The notes: generated by a model not told the origin, from the letters alone. Numbered from the stretch's first letter, positions 19,885-33,100 are shown. The stretch is 64,000 bases of DNA from Cymbomonas tetramitiformis (GCA_001247695.2 LGRX02027141.1:1-64000), one strand, 5' to 3'. A program made the numbers and translations.

Positions 19885-21370
19885 GGGTCTCACATCCTTT
19901 CCCTGCGAGACAGGCATAGCAGGGGCCGGCACGGCGGATGCCGATGCCGCCGCACCACTTGCCGGAACCTGCTCCTCCGGTGTGGCCACCGCCGCGGCGG
20001 GTCCGCACACGAGACACAAGTCTCCTGCCCGATGCCGGCAGGAGGCGGGAAAGATGCGTGAGTGTAATGCACCTGCGGGTTGGCCGCGGAGTGAACCTCC
20101 GCGGCAAGATCGTCGAGCCGGCGGAGAATGTCATCTCCCTGGGAAGCCGGCTGCTGCTCCACGGTGAAGCCGTAGGCGGACACGTCGATGCCGTCTACCG
20201 CTCCCGCACAAAGTACCGCGGGCGGCCCGTACGCAGCTGCCGCACGTGCGAAGGACTCCGCCCCGTCATCCGCCGCCTGCTGGAACAATGCACACATGGC
20301 GAGTGCGTGCACCCCCTCCGCGTCCTCCTCGTCGATGGGAACGCAGAATGCCGCGGCAGAGGTGGGCGGGTGTTGGCGCCCGCCCAACGGGCAGTCGCGG
20401 TAAAAGTGATACGCCTCACCTTTTCCCGCCTTCTTGCACCTACCGCAGAACGGCTTCGCCCGTTGATCGTCGCGGTCGAATCCCACCGGTGGGGCCTTGT
20501 GGGTCCCCACACGGAATCCCCGCGGCTGCTGCCCCCGCTGCTGCTGCTGCCGCTGCTGCACCCGCTCCCGCTGTTGGAACGGAGCGAAACCAGTGACACA
20601 TGAGACAAGTCAGCGGCCATGGGATAGCGGACCTTCACCGCAGCGTAGAACACGGGGTCGAGTCGGGTGTAGAGGGATAACTTCCTCGTGGCCTCGGTCG
20701 GTGTCCAGTCGGAAGCTCGGTTATCCCGCACCAAACGTTGCTCCTTAGCCAAGATCGGCTGCGGGTCAACGTTTGCGGGATAACGCAACGCGGCGTGCTC
20801 CTCCTGCTGGGACTCCCGTAGTGCCACCGGTACACAGCCCTTGATAACGTCGATGAGAGCTCGCCGTCCATCTCGGTCAGTCGAAGAATCGGTACCAGTC
20901 AGCCAGACGAACGCGTTGCTGTGCTTCTCAATCACCAGGGCAAGGACGTCGTAGAGAAGCCCATTCACCCTGTTGACCACGGGTGCCAGAGGGTCGTCGA
21001 GGTCAAAGGCACGTAGCTCCAGACCAGCCGACTGAAACTCCGTACGCAGCTGCACCACCAGGTCGGACAGAAGGCCAGCGTCGTCCGTACCGCGAAAATG
21101 ATGTTTCTTGTCGCCAAGAATATCCTCGCGGATACTCTTGGCCCAAGCTCGATGCAGTCGCGTCTTGTAGATCTCGTCGACGAGCTTGGACTGCTCCTGC
21201 AGGTAACGTCTGACAGCCACGTCCTCGTCTACGTTCGATGCAGGGTTGGGGGTAGGAACAGAAGGCGTAGCCGCCGTTGGTGTGTTCCGTACCCCGTCGA
21301 TCAACCTCAGAGAGGCGTCGATGTCGCTGTCCCTTGTGAGGGACTTCTTGGATCTCGTAGTAATGCCCAT
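19885..21370 (-). pseudogene. N-terminal part of gag-like protein, retroelement copy A
   Basis: The likely start is ATG at 21370 (MGITTRSKKSLTRD). A helical gag region follows, with DRDGRRALIDVIK aligning with DGKRALLELARRL (copy C) and DGKRALLEITKRL (copy D). Near 20600 the frame shifts; the continuing frame reads GFAPFQQRERVQQRQQQQRG and then a zinc knuckle of the form CGRCKK..HFYRDCP (CX2C-X9-HX4C). The protein then runs into the 12-kb transposon and resumes at 7870. No protease, reverse transcriptase or integrase is present. The frameshift plus the insertion make it non-functional as it stands. Confidence 0.65.
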
Positions 21371-21772
21371 CTCTAGAAAAGCCTGAGGGGAGGCGGTACG
21401 CTGCAGCACGTTTGGGCAGGGTCGCGGAGAAAATGCGACGTCACAGATACGGAACGAGCGGTCGAGCCATGCGAGCGAGGGGCAAAGGAAGATGTTGTCG
21501 AGGTCAAAGGTGCCAAGGTCACCAGCCCAAAAATCGGTAGCCAGCGGGATCAAGACTAGCAGAAAACCGTGAATGAACATTGCGTCGACGAAACCCGATC
21601 CAAGCCGGCACCCCATAGCTGCGGCTCAAAGGCGCTCACCGCAAACTGCTCATCTCAAAATTCCCGCTGATACCCAAACGCGCAAACGCGCACCACCTCT
21701 CCGAGCGGCCGTTTAACCAATCATGGCCAAACTAGCAAGTGGAACAAAGCGTGGATGGGGCCACGACCTACC

Positions 21773-21955
21773 GGAATATCCTAGTTCACTAGATATCAGA
21801 GGGTCCCGAACTGTGTGGATAAACTGTCATAAGATAAATAAACCCTAAGCTAGATATACCCGGAACGGTCTCGCAACGGTCTCGGAAACTAGCCTACCTG
21901 TGACACAGCGTGTGTCACAGCACGAACCTATAGATCAGTCAGCAATCCAGTGTTG
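21773..21955 (-). repeat. possible 5' LTR of retroelement copy A
   Basis: Reading the minus strand, sequence upstream of the copy A gag ends in ctaggatattcc and is followed by a tggccccatccacgc-containing stretch. In copy C the 5' LTR ends in ctaggggtatatccaaca and is followed by ggtttggccccacgc. The positional match suggests an LTR edge near 21773, but the other end and a partner LTR are not found. Confidence 0.3.
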
Positions 21956-22249
21956 GTCCTAGGGGTCTGTCATAGGGGCCTGCACCGGGACTCCCAGTCA
22001 GGGCTGCCTATACAGATTCCAGCAGAATATACAACCTTGACACTTACATCCACATGCTCCCCACAGCCTGCACTACATGGCTGTCATGAAGGGGGTAGGT
22101 ACCCCCCTTTCTGTGTCACCCCTCACTGTGAATGTCACATGCAGTCTGGCACGTGCTCCCCGACCGACAGTCCGACACTCAAAACCCTAAGTAATTTTGT
22201 TATCAAATTGTCTTAGCCGTTTTAATCGTTCCTGACTGTTTCTTGAAGC

Positions 22250-22576
22250 TGTGAATATATATCTTATCTATATATATATATATATCACTATTCGTGAGGT
22301 TATCGGCCTGTTCCACGTATTTTCGGGAACAGTGCTACGCTATTTCCCGTATCTAGTCGCATCTACGTATCTACACATCTTCGTATCTTCGGCCGCGCCG
22401 TATCTCCAACGCAGCTATATTTCAACGTCTGCTTCAACGCATCTACCCACGTATCTATTCGCGGCCACGTATCTCCCGGGACTTTTCCGCGCATCTTCAC
22501 CTACGTTTTCCGGTTAATTTATCGCTTCGTATCTTACTCCGACGTTCACATTTTCGTTTTCAACATGTCTCAAGCA
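22250..22576. other. AT dinucleotide run and pyrimidine-rich stretch, no gene
   Basis: A (TA)n run at about 22258-22285 is followed by repeated cgtatct/acgtatct words. A short frame starting at 22565 ends within the next element. I see no supported gene. Confidence 0.5.
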
Positions 22577-22580
22577 CGTC

Positions 22581-23662
22581 TGGCTACTGCCCCGCAGTCC
22601 TTGTGGTAGGACCAAATCGACGATTTGGTCCTACCACGAGGACCATTGTTCCGATAATTTAATTGGCCATCTCCCGTGATTTGTGGTGTCTAACCAATGA
22701 AAGGTGGTATATATAGGTCCTATATTAATTTATTCGAACGCTGGTTTGGCCTATATCCATCCCATATATCCATGACGAACGCATTTCAAACCTCTACACT
22801 CAAATGTTTCAAAACGGATTTTTTGGAACATTCAAAATGTGGCAAATTAGTGACTCATCTTCAATAATTTTTTACCAATCATATATCAACACTACACCTG
22901 CGCGGATACCATCAAATTGAACCTATACATATGTCCCAATCATATTTGGGCGGTAGGCCCGGAAGGAATGCATATATTGGTTCGTTGGCTCGTTGGCTTC
23001 CCCTCTAATATATTGGCTCGTTGGTTTCCCCCCTAAAACAGTGGTCACGCGAGCTGACCATCCAGCCATCATAATTGCTTGCTAGAGGGCATATATCGCA
23101 AGGTTGGTGTGTGCGGCACATTAAATCTTCAAGTATATATGTATTGCGAATTTCTGAAAGTCTAACGTCATCCAAATATCTTATTTTTCGACTGGCGTGT
23201 ACACTTTAGAATGGATGAATGCCAATTTCTAAAGTCCGAAATTCACTAAATTCGGAATTTGCATTGTGTTGAACATGCGCCATGCTGAAATAGAGCGGAA
23301 ATGCTGATGAGGGTGCGAAGTAACCGATTCAGTTATCTTATTTGGTCATAAACTCAAGATGTATAACCATGAGCATCACCGTGAGCCCCCCATGTGACTC
23401 CTAATACTCAAAATAACGGTGGTCCGTGTGGTAGAACCACCATTTTCTTCAAGCTTTTGGTGAAACTACGCACCCCTAAAGCGTGTCGTTCAACCGAACA
23501 CCTAAAGTCTCATGGGGGCCGCCGCTATAAGAAATAAAATTCATTTTAACTCATAAATATCATGTGCAAATGTTGCCTGTGCCTCGAATAGTCGATTTAG
23601 CGATCGAAACCGCAATTGCCCATTGGTCCTTGTGGTAGGACCATGAGTTTGGGTAGTGGCCA
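22581..23662. mobile_element. 1.08-kb non-autonomous TIR element, copy 1
   Basis: The ends are TGGCTACTGCCC (left) and GGGTAGTGGCCA (right), an imperfect 12-bp inverted pair, flanked by a 4-bp duplication CGTC (22577-22580 and 23663-23666). A second copy lies inverted at 58640-59719 with its own 4-bp duplication. The left end has a strong palindrome: gtccttgtggtaggaccaaa pairs with tttggtcctaccacgaggac around ~22598-22644. The GGTCCTTGTGGTAGGACC word recurs near the right end (~23634) and, degenerate, near 23424. No credible ORF. The superfamily is unclear. Confidence 0.75.
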
Positions 23663-23733
23663 CGTCAGTCTGGACTCGCGGCCGCACTCAGAGCGGCCCG
23701 CTCTGGAAACACTCCATCTACGCCTACGCGTGA

Positions 23734-24280
23734 GACTGTGCTGACCCTTCCTTCAAACTCTCATCAGCCCTGTCTCTATACCTTATCATGTATGACACTG
23801 ATGCCACGCATGACTGAAACTGTCCCTAGCCCCACCCTCTCCACCTAAAATGACCCTCCCGGGGCCTCACAAGGGCCCCTTCACCCATCCTTACATCCAC
23901 ATGCTCCCCACAGCCTGCACTACAGGACTGTGCTGATCCTTCCTTCAAACTCTCATCAGCCCTGTCAATATACCCTATCCTGTATGACACTGATGACACG
24001 CATGACTGAAACTGTCCCTAGCCCCACCCTCTCCACCTAAAATGACCTCCGGGGGCCTCACAAGGCCCCCTTCATCCATCCTTATATCCACATGCTCCCA
24101 ACAGCCTGCACTACACGGGACTGTGCTGACCCTTCCTTCAAGCCCTCATCAGCCCTGTCAATATACCCTATCCTGTATGACACTGATGACACGCATGACT
24201 GAAACTGTCCCTAGCCCCACCCTCTCCACCTAAAATGACCCTCCCGGGGCCTCACAAGGCCCCCTTCACCCATCCTTATG
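23734..24280. repeat. ~193-bp tandem repeat, about three units
   Basis: gactgtgctgacccttcctt starts units at 23734, 23926 and 24119 (period 192-193). Units contain ctgaaactgtccctagcccc and end with ttacatccacatgctccc. Part of a unit also occurs at about 22035-22080, outside the array. Confidence 0.85.
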
Positions 24281-24479
24281 TCAAAATATTCGTGAAGCGA
24301 TGCACCTCCCTATGGTGCTATCCACGCATACGATATTTTAGAGCCGTGCACAATATACCCAAACCTGTCCGACAACCATGCCTTCACTTTGTTGTTGAAC
24401 GGCTCACCCACCCTAGCGGCCTTTCTATTTTGCACAAAGGGTTTATTCTATCGTTTGCTTGTTACTTGGAGATATGTAA

Positions 24480-24700
24480 AGTACACGAGCGCCGAGCGCC
24501 GAGCGCCGAGCGCCGAATTTTAGGTTTCCCCCAAGACCTCGATATGGAAGTCGGGTTAACCACCCCAAGTGGCAAAAACGGAGTCGGGGCGGTCCCGAGC
24601 CCCCAAGGGGGCGAAAACGGGGGGGTGGTCCCGAGCCCCCAAGGGGGCGAAAACGGGGGGGGGGGTCCGACCCCTAGGACCCGAAAAACGCTTCTAGGGG
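24480..24700. repeat. short GC-rich tandem repeats
   Basis: A 9-bp repeat (cgagcgccg) occurs about four times at 24489-24515. It is followed by two copies of ggtcccgagcccccaagggg plus gcgaaaacgggg at about 24590-24665. The purine/pyrimidine asymmetry and G-runs could form unusual structures. No gene. Confidence 0.7.
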
Positions 24701-24809
24701 TGCCAAAATCAATGTGACTTGCCGGGGCCCCTCCCTAGGAGCAATGGGTGGGCAGCCTAAGGGGCTTACCTTCAAATAGACTCTTCCATAGCTCGTTGTG
24801 ACTTGGTGT

Positions 24810-25440
24810 GCAAGATGCTACACCTACGGTCTTGTCTTCTTGATCATAGGACCCCCCAACCAAAGAACCCAATCAGCCATGGCCAATAACACAAAGATAA
24901 TGAGGTATAATGAAACAAGGGGGGTATGTATCTTCCAGGGGGAGATGTTACCTTTCGAACGAGCCTTCAACCGAGTGGTTTGACACGGTGTGCAAGATGC
25001 TACGCCTAATCTTGTCCACCTAGGTATAGCCCCCCACTGCCCAACAACCCAATCAGCCATGGCCAATAACGCAAAGATAATGAGGTATAATGAAGCAAGG
25101 GGGGTATGTATCTTCCAGGGGGAGGTGTTACCTTTCGAACGAGCCTTCAACCGAGTGGTTTGACGCGGTGTGCAAGATGCTACGCCTAATCTTGTCCACC
25201 TAGGTATAGCCCCCCCCCGCCCAACAACCCAATCAGCCATGGCCAATAACGCAAACGGATAATGAGATTTAATGAAGCAAGGGGGGTATGTATCTTCCAG
25301 GGGGAGGTGTTACCTTTCCAAAGAGCCTTCAACCGCGTGGTTTAATGCGGTGTGGACGAGTCTAGGCGTGGTTGGGTGCGTTAATAACCCTATGGAGAGA
25401 GAATTACCCAATCAGCCTTGTAAAGTTCCATACGCACGCG
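24810..25440. repeat. 180-bp tandem repeat, ~3.5 units
   Basis: aatcagccatggccaataac recurs at 24871, 25051 and 25231, with a degenerate copy near 25410, giving a 180-bp period. Because 180 is a multiple of three, a long minus-strand open frame crosses the array; its repeated peptide (MADWVVG..GAIPRWTRLG) reflects the repeat and is weak evidence of coding. Confidence 0.85.
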
Positions 25441-25759
25441 CACATGTGAAGGATGCGACCAGGAAAAGTTGAAAATATTTCACCCGTGCAGATTTGCGCT
25501 TGTACGACTCCAATTACTCAAGCATTTCGTGTGCGGTTTTTGGAGCGAGCATTCTCAAGTATGCGTAAGGTCTAAAGATACGAGATAAATTCTGAACATA
25601 TTCATGGGGTATTAACTCTTGAAAATTGTTCGCTGGAGGTCCCACAAAAATTCAAGACATCTCAATAACGTGTCGAAAATCCATTCTGTTGCGGTCCGTT
25701 CGGCAGTTCGGAAGAAAAAAGGTAGCGAAATTCAGCCCAAAACACGAAAAGAACCAGAC

Positions 25760-25853
25760 GTGAGACGAGAGTTTACGAGCTGCTTTCCTTTCTTGTCGTG
25801 TCGAAAATCGCGATCGGCCGCGCAGCGGCCACAGCTCGTAAACTCTGGTCTCA
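25760..25853. repeat. 22-bp-arm inverted repeat
   Basis: tgagacgagagtttacgagc pairs with gctcgtaaactctggtctca (one mismatch) around a ~48-base loop. The word cagctcgta recurs near 26291. Confidence 0.6.
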
Positions 25854-25922
25854 GCCAGGGTTTGAGAGTAGGCAGCTCCCCATCAAGATACTTTCCGGAA
25901 AAGTTTCAAACCAGAAGAACAG

Positions 25923-26240
25923 ATGGCAAAGTTTTCAAGCGCTAGAAGACAGCGAAAAAGTAAAACCTTGCGTGTGAAAAAAGATAAGGATAAGCCGAGG
26001 AAGCTCCTTCCAAATGAAGTTCCCTTAGAGCAGCGCAGAAAGGGCATCAAAGAGGCCCGCCTTGCCAAGTATGCGGCCGCGAAGAAAGAAAGGGCCAAAC
26101 TGAAGCAACAGGCTGCGACAGCGAGGAATGAGAAACTTCGACAGGGAAGTGAAGAAAAGCCAGCAACCTCAGAGCAGGTCTCGGAATCTCAGAGGTGCAC
26201 TTCAACAAAAGATATAGCTCCCTCTACGGATCCAGCATAG
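25923..26240 (+). CDS. small Lys/Arg-rich basic ORF, 105 aa
   Basis: ATG at 25923 (MAKFSSARRQRKSKTLRVKK) to a stop at 26240. The first 70 residues are extremely basic and predicted helical (EQRRKGIKEARLAKYAAAKK, ERAKLKQQ); the tail is Ser/Thr/Glu-rich. Composition suggests a nucleic-acid-binding or nucleolar peptide. I recognise no family and found no introns, so it may be a real small gene or a chance frame. Confidence 0.4.
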   Translation: MAKFSSARRQRKSKTLRVKKDKDKPRKLLPNEVPLEQRRKGIKEARLAKYAAAKKERAKLKQQAATARNEKLRQGSEEKPATSEQVSESQRCTSTKDIAPSTDPA

Positions 26241-28140
26241 AAACTACCTTTTGGACCACGTGATTAAGGATGCCTGGACCAAGCGGCGACCACAGCTCGT
26301 ATATGGTAAATACTATTTTCTGTAGGTGTTTCACACGCTTGCTACTTATTCCTTCAAGATTGTCAGTAAGGCGTCTCAACTGCACGCAAGTAATGTCGGT
26401 GCTCTTTGTAACTTCTTGGTTGTGAATTCGACGAGTCGCCGTATGTGTATTGATCCTCAAACGAACCACTTGGAAGCCGCGACGAATGTGAGTTCGAAAA
26501 TAGCGTGCGATGCACTTCAGCATATCTTTACTATTTTTTTTCTCCTGCTGCATCACACGGTTGTGGTAGAAAGTTTCACCACGTTACCACGACGGCTTGC
26601 TACAGCTCTTCTGTAATAGGTTTGGTGTAGATTTCTAAGTAGACGCCATATGTTTACGTGAATTGAATACACTCCCAAAATAATGGTGCATAACCCGGCT
26701 ACCGGTTCTTACAACCCAACATCTTAGTTTACGGGTGTACGTGGAGACGTCTGAAGCGCATGGTATTTGTAGCAAGGCGGAGGGCAAGGGTTAGGGTAAG
26801 GGCGAAGTTGTGGCCTACGAGCAGCCATTCCAAGACTTCGACTTGCCGCAGATAAGCGTTCCAAGAGTGGTTCCAGCAAGAATTTTCCCAGAGTCGATAT
26901 TATGGTGGAAGGAGAGTCATTAGGTTTTTGGGTTTCGGAACGTGTACATTTCCAGTGTGCTTCTCTATGAACCAAAACCAAAAACTTCAAGGAGCACTTC
27001 ATGATAGACGAATACAGCGCAAATCTAGTTTGGAAAGTTGGGACAAATTCAGTTTGGTGGACATCTGTTTTTAGCAACGTTTGTTAGTGATCAGGGATGA
27101 GATGAGCTCAATGTGTTTGGTTTGGTGTTGTTCACACAAACTCAAGCGATGACACCACAAGTGTACGCACTGCTCTCTAAGTGAGCTTATGTCGTCTGTT
27201 GTTCCAATCCTGGTTTCAGTTCCTTTGGAATGACCATACGCAAGGAGACAACGCCTAAATACGCGGGTTCTAATTGTCTAGGATCTATCTATCACAGGAC
27301 TTTTTTGGGGGTGACGCACGAAGCTGACGAAAATGATTATCAAGATGAGGAGGAGAAGGAGCACGAGAGGAGGAGGCCCTCTCCGTTTTCATCACGCTCT
27401 CCTTGCACATTGGAGTGACCACTCTTGCCTCTCTCCGATCAATGCACTTCTCACACTCCGATTTGCTGAGGTGTAGAAGCAAACTGCTCCTATTATGTGA
27501 CATTATCACATATTCCTACCGAGTTAGTGGGTACCCCCAACGCGAGGAATGATAATCCCTTTCGGTACTTTTGGAAGTTTCAAAAATCCAAAATTCCGCT
27601 CACGCAACACCCACCTTGACGACGCGCCAGCCCACAACGAGATTCCTGGTCTGCCGAAGAGTCTGTCCAAAATATTTTGAGAATATAACATATATGAGAA
27701 GATATTTTAGCGGACGCTTCCCTCATCCGGTGCGCAGGCTTGCTTGCACGCGAGTGCGCAAGATGAGGGAAGCAACCATAGTGGAAACATGGAGGCGGTC
27801 GACATCCGCATTTCCGCTAGAGCTAAGAGAACAGTCTTGAATGCTCAACATTTGTTTAGTATGCATATATGATATGCGGGATATGCGCACGAGCTCATCG
27901 TGTGCGCTATACGTCCCTATTGGGCGTGGGTCGACATGGCTGGCTCAATTTGTGCTCATCACCCCCTCTCACGAACGCCGTTAAGAATCTTGATGTATGA
28001 ACGGATCTTGCTCTCTAAAAAAATATGTTAGTAGTGTGTAAGTACGTTCGGCGGATTTTTCTACGCTACGCCAAATTCAGGCTCCTAAAGTCGCATAAAT
28101 TTGAAACAATACGCCGAACCCACATACATACTACTGAAAA
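26241..28140. other. no supported gene; one strong hairpin
   Basis: Only short unsupported frames are present. A perfect 12-bp stem (gcttccctcatc at 27716-27727 with gatgagggaagc at 27762-27773) also has an inner TGCGCA pair. The rest shows no clear element boundaries. Confidence 0.5.
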
Positions 28141-28146
28141 GGGATA

Positions 28147-28340
28147 GCCAATATAAACGCAGCAATTACGGGAATACAATAAAAATGCAGTAATTTAATA
28201 AGCCAATAGAAACGCAGCAATTCATGAAATTCAATAAAAATGCAGTAATTCGATGAGCCGATAGAAACGCATCAATTCATGAAATCCAATAAAAATGCAA
28301 CAATTTGATAAGCCAATAGAAATGCAGCATTTCCGGTGAG
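28147..28340. repeat. 55-bp minisatellite, 3.5 units
   Basis: Units starting gccaatagaaacgcagcaat lie at 28147, 28202, 28257 and 28312 with an exact 55-bp period. The AT-rich composition matches the flanking capsid-like ORF. Confidence 0.9.
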
Positions 28341-28496
28341 TTCCGGTGAATAACCGGTTGATACGGTGAAAAATGTAAATTTGATAAATTTGATTAAATT
28401 AAAAAAGAAATTATCATAAATAAAATAATACTAATAATTAAATAAACTAACAAAAACACTACGTTGAAATAAATCTAAATATGATTTATCAAAAAG

Positions 28497-29204
28497 TTAC
28501 GACATTGCCACATTTTCTTCTTCTACCAAAGTTGTTGTGTAAGGAATAGGAATTAATTCCATAACAAACCTAACTTGTAAACCAACTGTTAAAATTGTAT
28601 TTTCGCCTGATTGAAAAAATGCTTCAACATTATTTGGAGCAAGAATACTTGTACTTGTAAGCATATTGTATGTATTTCCCGTGGCATTAATAGTTGAAAT
28701 TCTTACAATATATTGTGTACCTATAACATTATCGATGTTTGCAAGACTATGTTGAACCTTGAATTTTGTAAGAACTACTTGTGGGTTTGTCATATTGTAA
28801 TCCGCCGTTGATAATGTAAAATCAAAACAATTTATGAATGATGTGTCAAATTTCAATATTCTCATTCCTTGACCACTTTCAATCAATCCTTTTTTACACT
28901 GTGCATAAGTTGATTTATCAACTAAAATTAAAGTGTCCGTCGGAGCCGTTGTGCACGAAACGCCCGTCGTAATGGTAGATTTTGCAGTTAATACTCCGTT
29001 CAGTGTAACATTTGCGTTAGCCATAACAGGAGAAAGAATTGCAGGTGAACCGCCTGGGATTGGGGGTGCCTCAGCCCATTTTGAAGTTTGAGCGGGGTTG
29101 TAAGTTTGTCCATTAACACTAAAAGGCGATATGGGAAATGCAGTATGAATATCAGCTATTGTACATGTAATTGCGTTTCGGCACATTGTGGATGCATTAG
29201 GCAC
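28497..29204 (-). pseudogene. capsid-like viral ORF remnant, ~235 aa
   Basis: An AT-rich minus-strand frame runs from about 29204 to 28497, starting inside a longer frame that continues upstream to the hAT element edge. It is rich in Asn, Thr, Ser and Ile with many short beta-strand-like stretches (PQVVLTKFKVQHSLAN, TQYIVRISTINATG, ILTVGLQVRFVMELIP). This composition and length fit a jelly-roll minor capsid or structural protein of a small dsDNA virus (polinton-like or virophage group), but I see no diagnostic motif. The frame can be continued to the right only by removing the 13.5-kb insertion at 29238-42787. Base composition is clearly lower in GC than the gag and MULE genes. Confidence 0.35.
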
Positions 29205-29586
29205 CCCGGTGAGGCGTATATGGTATCCCCATTGAGTTAAGGGGCGTAACTAGTTAGGCCAGTTAACTAGTTAGACCCAGTTACTACCAGTTATTGTTAC
29301 TAGCTAGTTAATCAATTTCATTTTTATTAACTAACTGACCCTAGCTAGTTAATCAATTCGAACTAACCGTTTGTAGCTAGTTAATCAATTCTATTAATCG
29401 AATCAACTACTTAGTGGCAGTAACGAGCTGACCCCCCTCACAATTTATTAATTGCCAGTTAATCACCCATGTTGCCCATTGCGATCGGTCGGAAAATCGG
29501 AAAATCGAGATTTTTTTATTTTCGTCACAGTCGAGTGACATCAACCTGATCGCGTGAGCCGAGATGAGTGTCATGAGCACGTAGTC

Positions 29587-30176
29587 TATTAGGGCTGGAT
29601 AAGCGAGCCCTCAGTATATCATAAATCATATAAAATAATAGTAAACGTTGTGTTATAGGACGGTAACACACGCGTAAGATAATAGCGGGGATGAGTGCAG
29701 ACTTCTGTGAGAAGATGCTGCCTCTAGCACAACGCTAGCTCATCTAAATACCAAATGTCTCCCATCGCATAGATGGTACCGCCATTGGGTTGTGAACCCG
29801 AGACATTGGTTGAACGACCAGTATCGTCAGAACGAATAATACGTTCGCCCCATAATACTGCGCATGCTTGTTCCGCACATGCTTGAAGCGAAGATGATTT
29901 CTTGTTTGTTACTTCAAGATGTATCTTGCTTTGCCATCTTCGAGTTCGACATACGAACTCTCGATGATAGGTGTCATTCAAGTCTTTCCTTGAATACTGA
30001 CAGATGATGTGACTTATCATCTGACGACATGTACAGTCATAGTCGACCGTACTGACGACTGTCTGTCATTATAATATATGACATGACTCGACATGACATG
30101 ACATGGTATGACATGTCTGACAGGTATGACACGTATGACATGTATGACACATATGTCATCGGTCATGGCCCTGACA
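29587..30176 (-). repeat. LTR (left, 3' LTR in element orientation)
   Basis: This 590-bp repeat starts tattagggctggataagc and ends ggtcatggccctgaca. Its 3' part carries many gacatg/gacatgtat words. A 98-codon frame inside it is repeated identically in the other LTR and is not evidence of a gene. Confidence 0.85.
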
Positions 30177-33100
30177 GATCCCCCCTCTTAAAAGAGTTGT
30201 GACCTCACAACGGGCATACCTTTATATATGTCTTTGATGTCATTGTTTTTGTTGCTTCTGCTGGTACCAGTCTTCTTACACCGATTTGAGGCGTCCCTCA
30301 TGGTGTTTTTAGGTTATTGGGGGGAACTGAGTCCACTTTAGTCCCTCACCTTAGCATGATGCCTTATAGGCTAATGCCTTACAGTTCTTAGGATGTAGCC
30401 CCCTTTGAATTGCGTATCGTATTTCAGAGTGACGTTTCAAGGTTCAATGAATTGCGTTTCGTGATACAGATTGACGCTGGATTACTGATTGATCCACACG
30501 TATCGTGCGTCAGAGTGACGATTCAAAGTATCCGAGGTATACGTTACGGATTATTTGCGCTAGCCGTCGACGCTTTTGCGAACGATGATCCCACGAATTA
30601 ACAATTTCTCATTAATCGAACGATTCTCGGCCTTATATATACAACTGATCGTTTGCTGTTCGTTTCCACAGTTGTTATATATTAGTGCACCCAACCCTTC
30701 CTCCCCTCTTGAAGCTACTTCGGAGGTTGCTTCACAGGCGGTCATGGGGAGCCCGTGTTTGTTTCCGGAGTTATTTCACCGGGGGCTTGTTTTAATGCAA
30801 ACAGAGTGGCTCTGCTTAACGGGATTGGACTTATAATCCTTTACCCGGTCTGCTCACTCTTGATTATTGGTCCAGTACGCACGCTTTGACGAACATCTAT
30901 CGCGATGAGTGAGAATGGATTCGCCACGTACTAATGTGAAATTTATTTTAGTTATGTTTGTCAGGCATAACTTAGGATCACAACTCCGTCTACCTCAGTC
31001 GATGTCTCCGGTAGCTTCGGATGACTGGCCACAGAATCCGATGACAAACCACGGTATTGGCAAAGGTAGCATTAGCAGTTTTTCACAGATATTGGTACCC
31101 GCATATGCGTATCTGTGTAAGGGTATGATTTATACAAGGCTCACTACACCTTAGCAAGGAAGGATCAATTCCTGCTCCTGTCATATCAATTTGATGCAGG
31201 GTAAAAATGTTAGGGATGTAACCCTGCAGTTCTCGGGATGCAGCCCTGCAGTTTTTTTTATGCAGCCCTGCAGTTCTTGGGATGCAGCCCTGCAGTTCTT
31301 GGGATGCAGCCCTGATATATAAACGACCGGTCGACGAAAACCCTTTAGGTACATGTTTCCACGGCCTGATTATTATTTGGTCGGCAATTATTGGCAAAAG
31401 TCATCTGCTATCAGCTTTTGACTCAGAAGCCACATTGTTATAGAAGCTGCGACCTATTGTAACCATATGCGGCAGTTGTGCCTTCAGCATACGTAGACAA
31501 TATGATTATGTGGAACTTATAATCCCACTTAAGTTGCATCATGATAAATTTATCCAGGTGTTAACAAGTGTTCAGGATTTGATAAGGGGTTGACGCCCCA
31601 CAAGCTAAAGGTCACTGTCTCATAAGACTCGCCTCAAGTGTGCGGCTTTGAGGATCAGCGTCCCAGCGAGGCACAGGCATGATGCTTCCTTGATCATGGT
31701 GGAGCTGGAAATGAGAATGCTCAAGATATCCGAAGACAGGAAGGCTTTTTGTTGGCCAGAGTTGCTGTCTAGATGCTTAACCTCGATGGGGTTGCATTCG
31801 GATACAAACTGTGCAACCATGCATGTGACGTATACATTGGTGTATGACTTTGATGAATCGTCTCTGGTCATGAACCTGGAAGGAATGACGGGCAAATAGC
31901 TAGAGTGGCGGATTTACTCACTCGGCTTTGCTGTTATGGAATTCGATGCCTGTTGGCACTACTGGCAATCCTTTGCTCAGATGCTTTCCTTAAGACATTG
32001 GCAACAACTTGATGTGTGCCAGCTTCTCTAGATTTGGGGAGAAACCATGGATCAACAATTCATCAATCAAAACACATGTTACCAAGGCTGATTCAACGAG
32101 TCCTTTAACTCTTGAATTTCGACAATCAGCATCTTAGGCTGTTGACGTCAAAGTGATGGTCGTAAGCTTACAATATACCGTATTCACATTTGAAAAACCA
32201 TCGTTCTCCTATGTCAGTGCCCTTCATATAATATGACAGAGCCGGAGAAATGTGCATCTATGATTTCTTCCTAATGAACTTCATGTGTCAGTAAGTCAAA
32301 TAAGACTTCATTTGATGTCTTCAGTCGGCATGATGTACCGTGTCATCAACTTTATGGCTGCTATATACAGATGCTGGAACTTTTGATAAGATTTTTAATC
32401 TTCCAAGCAAAATTACAATGATGTAAATCAATATGTGGCAAGCAGTTGTATGAAGAATGAATGAATCTATACTCCTTTCTCCCCCTTTTAAAAAGAGGTG
32501 CATCAAACCAATCAGATGGTGATGGAGAATGCTATTCAATCATTATGTCATGTGAAAATGGTCTCAGTAATCAGACTGAGATTACTTATCGAATGCTTTC
32601 GAGGTAACAATGTCAATATGAACACCGATGTCTCTACGTCATACCGGCAACATGCCTGACGTTTTTGAATGTGGCAAATGCCAGATGATGTCAAATATCC
32701 AATTTCAATTCACTATGAATTAATATGCAGTTTTTGGGTTGCAGCCCACATACATTGTCAGTTCAGGGTCACTATAGTGTGCCCAACTTAGACAATGTTT
32801 CTGGATAATGATTGTCATAATGAACAACGGAATCAGTGATGGTACCGAAGTTAACTTTGGTATCGAAGCTAATGGAGAGTCAATTAAGAAGTGTCTGTAA
32901 TGACAACAACTTACTACGAGTTGTATTTTCGTAGTTGATGGATGGCTGACATGTCATTTCATTATGATTAGAACATGGCATTGCCTAGTGATATGTGTAT
33001 ATTCTTCAGTACATTATCACTTATCTCAATGGTGCCCATTTTATTTTTGGGCAAACACTATTCAGAGACTTGTTATGGTACAGAAGTATGAATGATGAAT

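Noticed and set aside
20195..21616. Using the upstream ATG at 21616 as gag start
   Set aside because: The other copies start with a short basic/Ser-rich leader; ATG 21370 gives the matching N-terminus, and the upstream stretch is hydrophobic and unlike them.
22251..22517. 88-codon frame starting in the TATATA run
   Set aside because: Low-complexity start and no recognisable domain.
24824..25246. 140-codon minus-strand repeat protein
   Set aside because: It is created by a 180-bp tandem repeat whose length is a multiple of three; no start context or domain supports it.
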